From Clostridium tepidum (lineage in GTDB: Bacteria > Bacillota > Clostridia > Clostridiales > Clostridiaceae), in the NCBI RefSeq assembly GCF_002008345.1, contig NZ_MRAE01000024.1, forward strand, positions 1 to 41,779: DNA of 41,779 nucleotides. The letters are read 5' to 3'. Below the pieces are notes generated by a model. The model was not told the DNA's origin. It saw only the letters and a program-made list of their open reading frames with translations, and searched no databases. This document shows, in pieces, positions 34,979 to 41,779 of the stretch (positions are counted from its first letter, which is position 1; every line of letters starts with the position of its first letter). A program made the translations under genes and the position numbers.

Positions 34979-36985
34979 ATGAAAAGTATAAAATCTAAGA
35001 TAATAGCAATTATTTCTATAGTTTGTATAGTAAGTGTGACTTTATGTTCTTCTGTTAGTTATTATTTTTCTTATGAAGCTATAATTTCAGAAGCTACCAA
35101 TAAAGTTAGTATGGCATCTCAAAAATACTCAGAAATGATAAATGGATGGCTTTTGGGTAAAGCTAAATTAATGGATTCCATGGTTGTAGATTTTCAATAT
35201 AATAATAAATATGATCAAAAATATATATATGAATATTTTCAAAGTCAATTAAAGAATAATAAAGATGTTATAGGTATGTATGTTGGATTTGAAGATAAAA
35301 AATTCATATCTGGTAATGGCTGGATACCAACTAAAGATTATGATTGTAGGGAAAGAGATTGGTATAAAGAAGCTATTAAAAAAAATGGAATAATATACTC
35401 GGCCCCATATATAGATAAAAAGTTTAATAGTATGGTAATAACCGTAGCTAAACCACTTAAGAAAGATGGAAAAATAATTGGTGTTGTAGGTATGGATGTA
35501 GTTGTAGACTATCTCAAGGATTTAGTACAAAAGGCAACACCAGTAAAAAATAGTTATGGTTTTTTATTAGATAATAATAATGATTTTATTGTTCATCCTA
35601 ATAAAGAATTCCAACCTAAAGATGAAAAAGTGGTAAATGTAGCTGAAATTATGAATGGAAAATTAAAAGATTTAGCACAGTTAGATTCTAGCAACAATGA
35701 AGTTTTAAAATCAAAAGATTATGATAATAAAGAGAAAATATTTACAAGAAGCAAAATAGCATCATCAAATTGGTCAGTAGGATTTTCGGTACCTGTAGAA
35801 GAATTTAAAAAACCTTTAAATAGTATTATTATAGGTTTTATATCTGTTATAGTAATATCCCTATTGGCAGCAATATATTTTGCAATATATGCAGGTAAAA
35901 AAATATCTGATCCTATTTTAAAGATAACAGATTTAGTAAATCAAACAAAAGATTTAGATTTAACTAGTAAGAATAATTATGAGACTATTGCTTTATATAA
36001 AGATGAAACTGGAATAATAGGTAGAGCAGTTATAGATTTAAGAGAAGAATTAAAAGACATTGTAGAGAAATTAAAAAAGTTATCAAAGGATGTATTAAAA
36101 TATTCAGAAATAGTAAATGGTGCTACAGATGAAACAGTTCAATCAATAGAAGCTATATCAACAACAGTAGATGAATTAGCAAAGGGAGCTGTAGATCAGG
36201 CAAAAGATTCTCAAAACGGCTCAGAAAAGTTGTTTAGCTTGGCAGAAGAAATAAAAATAACACATGATAGTACAAATTTAGTAAAAAGCTATTCTTTAGA
36301 AACTAAAGAGAATAGTGAAAAAGGAATATTATCTATGGATGAAACTATAGATAAATTTAAAGAAAACAATAGAGTTAATAAAGAATTAGGTAAAAATGTG
36401 GAAATGTTATCTAATAAATCTGGATCAATAGGAGAAATAGTAAATTCTATACAGTCTATTGCAGAGCAAACTAATTTATTAGCTTTAAATGCAGCTATAG
36501 AAGCTGCTAGAGCAGGTGAGGCAGGAAAAGGTTTTGCTGTTGTAGCTGAAGAAATAAGAAAATTAGCAGAGCAGACATCTATTTCAACCAAGGAAATAGA
36601 AAATATAGTAAGAGAGATACAGTTTGAAATAGATAATACAAAAAATAATATGGAGTTATCAGAAAAAGTTGTGGAAGAAGTAAATGACTCTATGAAAACA
36701 TCAAAACAATCCTTTGATATAATAACAAAATCTATAGTAGATATAATAAATCAAATAGAGGTTTTAGTAGATAATGTTAACAAAGTAGATTCAGATAAAG
36801 AAGAAGTATTAGTTGCAATACAGGCAATATCTGCTATAGCTCAGGAATCAGCAGCTTCAACAGAAGAGGTATCCGCTTCTGTTGAAGAGCAGACCGCATC
36901 TATGGAAAGTATTTCACAAACAGCTAAAGATTTAAAAGAAATAACAGGTATACTAGATGAGTTAGTTAATAAATTTAAAATTTAA
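34979..36985 (+). CDS. Methyl-accepting chemotaxis protein with dCache-type sensor
   Basis: The 668-residue membrane receptor has TM1 (about 7-29), an extracellular double-Cache sensor (about 35-275; [27 protein letters not shown]), TM2 (about 281-303), a HAMP linker (about 304-360), and a cytoplasmic helical hairpin with the conserved tip [19 protein letters not shown]. Glu/Gln-rich heptads in the flanks are the methylation regions. There is no C-terminal NWETF-like tether. The RDWY motif is shared by Cache domains that bind amino acids, so an amino acid ligand is plausible. GGGGGAG precedes the ATG. No che genes are adjacent. Confidence 0.95.
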   Translation: MKSIKSKIIAIISIVCIVSVTLCSSVSYYFSYEAIISEATNKVSMASQKYSEMINGWLLGKAKLMDSMVVDFQYNNKYDQKYIYEYFQSQLKNNKDVIGMYVGFEDKKFISGNGWIPTKDYDCRERDWYKEAIKKNGIIYSAPYIDKKFNSMVITVAKPLKKDGKIIGVVGMDVVVDYLKDLVQKATPVKNSYGFLLDNNNDFIVHPNKEFQPKDEKVVNVAEIMNGKLKDLAQLDSSNNEVLKSKDYDNKEKIFTRSKIASSNWSVGFSVPVEEFKKPLNSIIIGFISVIVISLLAAIYFAIYAGKKISDPILKITDLVNQTKDLDLTSKNNYETIALYKDETGIIGRAVIDLREELKDIVEKLKKLSKDVLKYSEIVNGATDETVQSIEAISTTVDELAKGAVDQAKDSQNGSEKLFSLAEEIKITHDSTNLVKSYSLETKENSEKGILSMDETIDKFKENNRVNKELGKNVEMLSNKSGSIGEIVNSIQSIAEQTNLLALNAAIEAARAGEAGKGFAVVAEEIRKLAEQTSISTKEIENIVREIQFEIDNTKNNMELSEKVVEEVNDSMKTSKQSFDIITKSIVDIINQIEVLVDNVNKVDSDKEEVLVAIQAISAIAQESAASTEEVSASVEEQTASMESISQTAKDLKEITGILDELVNKFKI

Positions 36986-37010
36986 TCATATTATTAATTT
37001 AAATTTAGAT

Positions 37011-37070
37011 AAAAAGATCTCTTAGTAAATTTTTATGCAAGGTAAATTTTATAAATAGAGATCTTTTTAT
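37011..37070. terminator. Bidirectional terminator between chemoreceptor and GDPD genes
   Basis: AAAAAGATCTCT (37011-37022) pairs with AGAGATCTTTTT (37057-37068) and inner AT pairing extends it. A/T runs on both flanks serve the convergent genes. The GDPD stop codon overlaps its right arm. Confidence 0.75.
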
Positions 37071-37822
37071 TTAATTTTTATAAAATTAAATGGGTTATAT
37101 TTTAATAAATTTAATAATTGAGGTTTATTTGTTATTATACCATCAATCTTATGTTTAATCATATAGACCATATCACTTTTTTTATCTACTGTAAAAGCTA
37201 ATATTTTTAAATTATTTTTTTTAAAAGTATTAATATTATTTTGTGAGAATAATTTAATATAATTTACATCCATACACAGATAATCTATTTTAAATTTTTT
37301 TTTCATGTCTAAAGGGTTAGTTTGTAAGAAAAAAACTAGAAGACCTGTTTTAATATCTTTACAAATTTGTTTGCATTTTAAAACAGATATTGGATTAAAA
37401 GACGTTATTATGGTTTTTTTCTCATAGTTATAATTTTGTACCATAGTTATTACCTTTTCCTCTATTTCGGGTTCCCATTGCTTAATTTCTATGTCTAATA
37501 AAATATTGTATGGAACTATTAAATCAAATACTTCTTTAAGAGTAGGTATTCTAGCATTTTTAAACTTATTACTAAAATGACTTCCAGCATCTAATTTTTT
37601 TATTTCACTTAGAGTAAAATTTCTAACTGATCCAGTACCGTTGGTAGTTCTATCTAAAAATTCATCATGTATAACTATTAATTGTTTATCTTTTGTCATA
37701 TGAACATCTAGTTCTATTCCATTACATCTTAAATCTATAGCCTTCTTAAAGCTTTCTAGGGTATTTTCTGGAGCTAAAGAACTAGCCCCTCTGTGAGCTA
37801 TATTAATTGGAAAGTTTTTCAT
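37067..37822 (-). CDS. Glycerophosphodiester phosphodiesterase
   Basis: It hydrolyses glycerophosphodiesters to glycerol 3-phosphate and an alcohol. The 251-residue, cytoplasmic TIM barrel has the GDPD signature in order: H10-R11, E19-N20, E37-x-D39 (IELDVHMTKD) and His52 (VIHDEFLDRTTNG). No signal peptide, so it is the UgpQ-like intracellular type rather than GlpQ. GAGAGG precedes the ATG on the minus strand. No transporter or glp gene is adjacent. Confidence 0.95.
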   Translation of the reverse strand: MKNFPINIAHRGASSLAPENTLESFKKAIDLRCNGIELDVHMTKDKQLIVIHDEFLDRTTNGTGSVRNFTLSEIKKLDAGSHFSNKFKNARIPTLKEVFDLIVPYNILLDIEIKQWEPEIEEKVITMVQNYNYEKKTIITSFNPISVLKCKQICKDIKTGLLVFFLQTNPLDMKKKFKIDYLCMDVNYIKLFSQNNINTFKKNNLKILAFTVDKKSDMVYMIKHKIDGIITNKPQLLNLLKYNPFNFIKIK

Positions 37823-37950
37823 TGTTACCTCTCTTTCTTAGTTTTTCATAATATTATTAATATATATATGATTTATATTATTTTTATTATTAATTATTTG
37901 TACATTAAAATTTTATAAATCATATTATAGAATTACAAAGGGGGGATATA

Positions 37951-38316
37951 ATGAGCTTTAAAAATAAATTTTCTAAAATAAAAGATAGTATTCAAAAAGA
38001 AGGATATAATTTAAAGGAAAAATCAGAGAATATATATGAAGCTTCAAAAATATCATTTAAAATAAAATCTTTACAGGAAGAGATAGATTATTATTATAAA
38101 AAAATAGGACGAAAAGTATATAAAAGATATAATAGGGGGAAGAATGTAGAGGAGGATTATAAAAAATATTGTAAATCTATAGAAAAAGTAAAAAAAGAAG
38201 TAAAAGTATTAGAAGAAAAAAAATTAAAATATAGTGATAAAAAGTTATGTAAGTATTGTGGAGAGGAAATTTATTTGTATTCTGATTTTTGTAACCATTG
38301 CGGTAAAGAACAGTAG
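37951..38316 (+). CDS. Coiled-coil protein with C-terminal zinc ribbon
   Basis: The 121-residue basic protein has a Lys-rich, helical, probably coiled-coil body (about 20-95; FKIKSLQEEIDYYYKKIGRKVYKRY, then EKVKKEVKVLEEKK) and a zinc ribbon at the end (C-K-Y-C-G-E-E...C-N-H-C-G-K). Such small zinc-ribbon proteins are frequent in clostridia with no known role. AAAGGGGGG precedes the ATG. It ends only 13 nt before the phosphoesterase, so the two are co-transcribed. Confidence 0.78.
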   Translation: MSFKNKFSKIKDSIQKEGYNLKEKSENIYEASKISFKIKSLQEEIDYYYKKIGRKVYKRYNRGKNVEEDYKKYCKSIEKVKKEVKVLEEKKLKYSDKKLCKYCGEEIYLYSDFCNHCGKEQ

Positions 38317-38328
38317 GAAGGTGATATT

Positions 38329-38823
38329 ATCAAAATAGGTGTTATATCAGATACTCATATGGATAAGCATACTAAAAAAATAGAGAAACTTATAGATAAA
38401 TCTTTTAAAGATGTAGATTTAATAATTCATCTGGGAGATTTTACTTCTCCAAGAGTTTTAGAAAAAATAAAAAAAAAGAAAAAAGTAATAGGAGTATGGG
38501 GAAATAATGATAGAAGTGGATTGAGAAAAGAATTAAAGGAAAAAGAAATAGTTACTTTAAATGGATACAAAGTAGGATTGTTTCATGGGCATGGAACAGA
38601 AAAGAATACATTGGATAAAGTTTATAATATTTTTAAAGATGATAATGTAGATATTATATTATTTGGACATAGTCATAAGCCTATGATAAAAACTAAAAAT
38701 AAAACTCTTATTGTAAATCCAGGATCTCCAAGTAAAAAAATAAGAGAAAGATGGTTTTCTTATGTGATTTTAAATCTAAAAAAAGATAAAATAGAAACTA
38801 AAATTTGTTTTTATAATAAATAA
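38329..38823 (+). CDS. YfcE/MJ0936-type metallophosphoesterase with a non-standard start
   Basis: The 164-residue reading gives the whole phosphoesterase fold: D-T-H near the N-terminus (KIGVISDTHM), HLGDF, GVWGNND (the N of GNxD), FHGHG, and FGHSHKP, which together bind two metal ions. The first ATG in frame is 38359, downstream of the D-x-H metal ligands, so it would give an inactive protein. AAGG (38318-38321) lies 7 nt before ATC 38329, exactly where an ATG would be expected (I/M-K-I-G-V-I-S-D-T-H). ATT 38326 is the other option. Either initiation is at ATC/ATT, or ATG has mutated, or it is a sequencing error. Confidence 0.75.
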   Translation: MKIGVISDTHMDKHTKKIEKLIDKSFKDVDLIIHLGDFTSPRVLEKIKKKKKVIGVWGNNDRSGLRKELKEKEIVTLNGYKVGLFHGHGTEKNTLDKVYNIFKDDNVDIILFGHSHKPMIKTKNKTLIVNPGSPSKKIRERWFSYVILNLKKDKIETKICFYNK

Positions 38824-38905
38824 GTAAAATATTAGAATATTTCCGTGGAAATAATTAAATATTTGTAGTATTTTATAAAATTTTTTTTAGGGATAATAAG
38901 GTTAT

Positions 38906-38953
38906 AATTTAATAAATATTAATTTTAGTTATAAAATTAATATTTATTAAATT
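38906..38953. repeat. Long AT hairpin upstream of lgt
   Basis: A 22-bp perfect inverted repeat (arms 38906-38927 and 38932-38953, loop GTTA), all A/T in the arms. It lies between the phosphoesterase and lgt and may terminate the former, although the T-run is poor. Confidence 0.6.
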
Positions 38954-39030
38954 TAAATTATAAAATTTTTATTCATGTGGTATTTATAGTATAATTACCA
39001 TATAAAATATATAGAATAAAGGTGATATAA

Positions 39031-39795
39031 ATGAACCCAATAGCATTTTATGTAGGAAATTTAGAAATTAGATGGTATGGTGTAATAATATCTATAGGAG
39101 CAGTTTTAGGATTATTGTTAGCTGAGTATAGTTGTAAAATAAGGAAAGTAAATTATGATGAATTTATAAATGTGTTTTTAATAGCATTTCCGGCAGCAAT
39201 TATAGGGGCTAGACTATATTATGTTATTTTTGAATTTGAAAATTATAAAGATAATTTAATTAATATTTTAAATATAAGACAAGGCGGGTTAGCTATTCAT
39301 GGAGGAATTATTTTTGGAGTATTAGCAGTATATTTATACTTAAAATATAGGAAAGAAAACTTTTTTGAATATGCGGATGTGGCGGCCCCTTCTATCATAT
39401 TAGGGCAAGCTATTGGAAGATGGGGGAATTTTTTTAATTCTGAGGCTCATGGAGGGCCTGTTACAAAAGAATTTATAAGTAAGTTTCCACAATTTATACA
39501 AAAAGGGATGTTTATTGGAGGGACTTACTATCATCCTACATTTTTGTATGAGTCAATTTGGAATTTTATAGTATGTATTTTTCTTATACATATTTTAAAA
39601 AAGACAAAAAAGAAAGGCATAGTTTTTATGTCTTACATAGGGTTATATTCTTTAGGAAGATTTTTTATAGAAGGGTTAAGAACTGATAGTTTATATTTAG
39701 GATCTATAAGGGTAGCCCAACTTATGAGTATAATAGGTATAAGTTTGTCTATATTTTTTATATACAATATTATAAAAAAACATAAAATATATTAG
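39031..39795 (+). CDS. lgt: Prolipoprotein diacylglyceryl transferase
   Basis: It adds diacylglycerol to the lipobox cysteine of lipoproteins. The 254-residue protein has about seven membrane segments and the Lgt signature [14 protein letters not shown], with further conserved blocks [14 protein letters not shown] (N-terminus), [12 protein letters not shown] and [20 protein letters not shown] precedes the ATG. One likely substrate in this window is the binding lipoprotein at 26.4 kb. Confidence 0.97.
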   Translation: MNPIAFYVGNLEIRWYGVIISIGAVLGLLLAEYSCKIRKVNYDEFINVFLIAFPAAIIGARLYYVIFEFENYKDNLINILNIRQGGLAIHGGIIFGVLAVYLYLKYRKENFFEYADVAAPSIILGQAIGRWGNFFNSEAHGGPVTKEFISKFPQFIQKGMFIGGTYYHPTFLYESIWNFIVCIFLIHILKKTKKKGIVFMSYIGLYSLGRFFIEGLRTDSLYLGSIRVAQLMSIIGISLSIFFIYNIIKKHKIY

Positions 39796-39983
39796 AGAAG
39801 ATTATATTAAATTTGCTAAAGAAATATTATATTTATAAAATATTGTGTGATTTTTTTTGTAAGCTGGATATAAATTTTTATGGAAAAGAAGAACTATATA
39901 AATAAATTTCTTTTTTATATAGTAGGAATAGTATTTTCTTATATTTGTTTATTATTACAATATTACAATTGTTAAAAAATACA
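39796..39983. other. Intergenic region after lgt
   Basis: It contains AT-rich DNA with a weak hairpin (ACTATATAAA/TTTATATAGT, 39893-39923) and no recognised gene. No clear terminator for lgt is seen apart from a T-run at 39851-39858. Confidence 0.45.
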
Positions 39984-40012
39984 TAGACATTAATAAAAAT
40001 TTATGTTAATAT
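39984..40012 (+). promoter_or_regulatory. Promoter of the fluoride exporter transcript
   Basis: TAGACA, a 17-nt spacer ending in TGT, and TAATAT form an extended -10 promoter directly before the fluoride riboswitch. Confidence 0.6.
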
Positions 40013-40023
40013 ATAAAATAATT

Positions 40024-40110
40024 TTAGGCGATGGGGTTCGCCATTAAATGCGTAAAGCTAATGACTCCTACAAATAGCAGTTTTATATTGCTATTTGTAG
40101 GAGTATTTTA
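40024..40110 (+). ncRNA. Fluoride riboswitch (crcB motif) with terminator
   Basis: The core AGGCGATGGGGTTCGCC, then a linker with GCGTAAAGC and TAATGACTCCTAC, matches the fluoride aptamer with its conserved GATGG and GACTCCTA. The last segment is the 5' arm of a terminator (ACTCCTACAAATAGCA, 40064-40079, with TGCTATTTGTAGGAGT, 40089-40104, then TATTTTA). Fluoride binding stabilises the aptamer and prevents the terminator in known members. Confidence 0.93.
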
Positions 40111-40116
40111 GTTGTC

Positions 40117-40149
40117 TTTAGGAGGTGATTGTTTATTAAACATAAATAA
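40117..40149 (+). other. Orphan ribosome site with a six-codon frame
   Basis: TTTAGGAGGTGATTG is a near-perfect Shine-Dalgarno sequence, but what follows is only TTG, five codons and TAA (40129-40149). The fluoride exporter has its own site about 80 nt later. It may be a leader peptide or what is left of a lost gene. Confidence 0.5.
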
Positions 40150-40236
40150 TATTAGTGGATTAGTAGAGTTTATAGTATAAATAATTAATAAAAATATTTT
40201 ATTAATACTAAGCTAGATAGAAAGGATTTGTATTTT

Positions 40237-41535
40237 ATGTATAACAAAATAAATTTAGTAAATAAAAATAATGGTATTATTTTAGGCGTATCATTTATAA
40301 AATGGATTTTTATAGGTACTTTTGTTGGAGTTATTACAGGATCAATAGCTGGATTGTTTTTAAAAATTTTGGAATTAGCAACTAATTTACGTTTGCAATA
40401 TCCTTGGATGCTTTTTTTTCTTCCTTTAGGAGGCGCATTTGTAAATTTTCTATATAAAAAATATGGTAAAGATTCGTCAAAAGGTAATAATTTAATTTTA
40501 GAAAATATTAATGAAGAAAGTCATATAGTGCCTCTTCGTATGGCTCCATTAGTTTTCTTAGGTACTGTAATTACTCATTTATTTGGTGGGTCTGCTGGAA
40601 GAGAAGGTACAGGTGTACAAATAGGTTCATGCGTAGCAGAAGGAGTAGGAAGGTTGTTTAAATTAAATAGAGTTGATAAAAAAATCATACTTATATCTGG
40701 AGTAAGCAGTGGATTCGCGTCTGTATTTGGAACTCCTCTTGCAGGTACAATATTTGGACTAGAAGTAGCTACATTAGGAGTTGTGGAATATGAAGCATTA
40801 ATGCCGTGTTTTGCTGCAAGTATTATTGGTAATTTAGTAACTTCAGCTTTGGGGATTCACCATGTTCATTATAAGATTTTAGAAGTTCCTCAATTATCAT
40901 ATATTATAACAATTAAAATTATTTTTGTAGCTATTTTATTTGGTTTAACAAGCAGATTGTTCAGTCAGTTAACTTGTAAAATGAAAGAAATTTTTTCACT
41001 ATGGTTTAAAAATGCAATTATAAAAAGTACTATAGGTGGTTTTATTATAATTGCATTAGTTTATATTCTAGATACGAGGGATTTCTTAGGATTAAGTCTT
41101 CCGTTAATTTCAGATTCTTTTACTAACAATGTTCATCCGTTTGCTTTTTTAGAAAAGATTATATTTACATCATTAACATTAGGAACAGGTTTTCAAGGGG
41201 GAGAGGTTACACCTTTATTTGTAATTGGTTCTACATTAGGAAATACTTTAGCAAATTTAATCCATATGGAACCTTCATTTTTGGCAGCTTTAGGTCTTAT
41301 TGGGGTATTTACTGGTGCAACTAATACACCAATTTCATCTTTTATATTAAGTATTGAAATTTTTGGATCTCAAGGGATACTGTATATGTTTATGACTTGT
41401 GTTATTAGTTATATGTTCTCTGGACATACTGGTATATATACTTCTCAAAGGATTGGTATAACTAAGAGCAATTCAATCAAAATACCGCGCAATACTACAC
41501 TTTTTAACTATAGAAAAAGTAAAAGTGTATCATAA
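40237..41535 (+). CDS. CLC-F type fluoride/proton antiporter
   Basis: The 432-residue CLC-fold membrane protein exports fluoride. The residues that set CLC-F apart from chloride CLCs are seen: G-N-N-L-I (83-87) in place of G-S-G-I-P, GREGT (121-125, gating Glu123) in place of GREGP, and GFQGGEVTP with Glu323 in the ion path. The start is ATG 40237 with AAAGGA 10 nt upstream; an in-frame TTG at 40228 is too close. The fluoride riboswitch upstream confirms the assignment. Confidence 0.95.
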   Translation: MYNKINLVNKNNGIILGVSFIKWIFIGTFVGVITGSIAGLFLKILELATNLRLQYPWMLFFLPLGGAFVNFLYKKYGKDSSKGNNLILENINEESHIVPLRMAPLVFLGTVITHLFGGSAGREGTGVQIGSCVAEGVGRLFKLNRVDKKIILISGVSSGFASVFGTPLAGTIFGLEVATLGVVEYEALMPCFAASIIGNLVTSALGIHHVHYKILEVPQLSYIITIKIIFVAILFGLTSRLFSQLTCKMKEIFSLWFKNAIIKSTIGGFIIIALVYILDTRDFLGLSLPLISDSFTNNVHPFAFLEKIIFTSLTLGTGFQGGEVTPLFVIGSTLGNTLANLIHMEPSFLAALGLIGVFTGATNTPISSFILSIEIFGSQGILYMFMTCVISYMFSGHTGIYTSQRIGITKSNSIKIPRNTTLFNYRKSKSVS

Positions 41536-41545
41536 TTAAATGTTA

Positions 41546-41575
41546 GTAAAATGTAATTACATATTATGTTATAAC
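41546..41575 (+). repeat. 30-bp direct repeat, copy 1
   Basis: The element runs GTAAAATGTAATTA...TATGTTATAAC. Copy 2 (41611-41640) has 27 of 30 bases the same, 65 bp later. It lies just after the fluoride exporter gene. Confidence 0.7.
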
Positions 41576-41610
41576 ATTTATAGATTATGACAAAAAATAT
41601 GCGCCTTTAG

Positions 41611-41640
41611 GTAAAATGTAATTATATTCTATGTTATAAC
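41611..41640 (+). repeat. 30-bp direct repeat, copy 2
   Basis: It differs from copy 1 at three central bases. The rest of the window end (41641-41779) shows only AT-rich DNA with no gene. Confidence 0.7.
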
Positions 41641-41779
41641 TACTGACATATTTGTTTTTTTAGGAAGTTATAATAATTTTTAGAATAATGTATAAAAGAT
41701 AAAAATATTGAGTTAAGTATATTAAAAGAATTAATTATATTATTTTTAACATAAAAATAGTTTATCTGCATTTTTGTAT

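Noticed and set aside
1..41779. CRISPR array, insertion sequence or prophage
   Set aside because: No regularly spaced repeats, transposase, integrase or phage structural genes were seen; the only direct repeats are the pair at 41.5 kb, the PyrR loops and the tRNA-Gly copies.

Overview
The window looks like chromosomal DNA of a low-GC, spore-forming anaerobe, Clostridium sensu stricto, most plausibly near C. botulinum/C. sporogenes (species is an inference). Reasons: very AT-rich sequence with strong AGGAGG-type ribosome sites; the tig-clpP-clpX-lonB-lonA-engB order; anaerobic chemistry (pyruvate formate-lyase with its activase, a reverse rubrerythrin, a 2-hydroxyacyl-CoA-dehydratase-type iron-sulfur protein with its activating ATPase); and Gram-positive regulation (PyrR-type attenuator, PerR, ZTP and fluoride riboswitches). 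No phage, insertion sequence, rRNA or CRISPR array was seen.

Layout. 1-975: tRNA cluster (His, Gln, Lys, Leu, Gly, Gly, Arg, a truncated Lys fused to Pro, Gly, Arg). 1.3-2.6 kb: sodium/dicarboxylate-type symporter. 3.0-5.6 kb: HgdB/double-cubane-type protein, a small DUF3343 protein and a BadF/HgdC-type ATPase. 5.6-11.7 kb: pyrBICFKDE, led by a PyrR-type attenuator and a second PyrR-like loop over the pyrB ribosome site. 11.9-13.6 kb: unknown membrane protein and a TIM-barrel isomerase-like protein. 13.8-22.7 kb: protein quality control (tig, clpP, clpX, lonB, lonA), the GTPase engB and a CPBP membrane protease. 22.9-24.1 kb: three unrecognised small genes, two extremely Cys-rich. 24.2-30.2 kb: WYL regulator, two exported proteins, perR, ctc and unknown genes. 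30.2-33.8 kb: ZTP riboswitch, pflB, pflA. 33.9-38.8 kb: possible microprotein, reverse rubrerythrin with a Per-box-like promoter, chemoreceptor, GDPD, zinc-ribbon protein and a YfcE-type phosphoesterase apparently lacking a standard start codon. 39.0-41.5 kb: lgt, then a fluoride riboswitch and a CLC-F fluoride exporter.

How the genes work together. The pyr operon encodes de novo UMP synthesis from carbamoyl phosphate onward; carAB and pyrR are not here. PflB/PflA make formate, the one-carbon source used when ZTP accumulates, which fits the riboswitch. PerR and the reverse rubrerythrin suit a peroxide response in an anaerobe. The fluoride riboswitch and CLC-F form a sensor-effector pair.

Least explained items: the Cys-rich trio, the HgdB/DUF3343/ATPase cluster, the tRNA-Lys/tRNA-Pro fusion, the competing hairpins after ctc, the microprotein ORF in the pflA-rubrerythrin gap and the ATC/ATT start of the phosphoesterase. 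All calls were made by eye; no database search or folding calculation was run.
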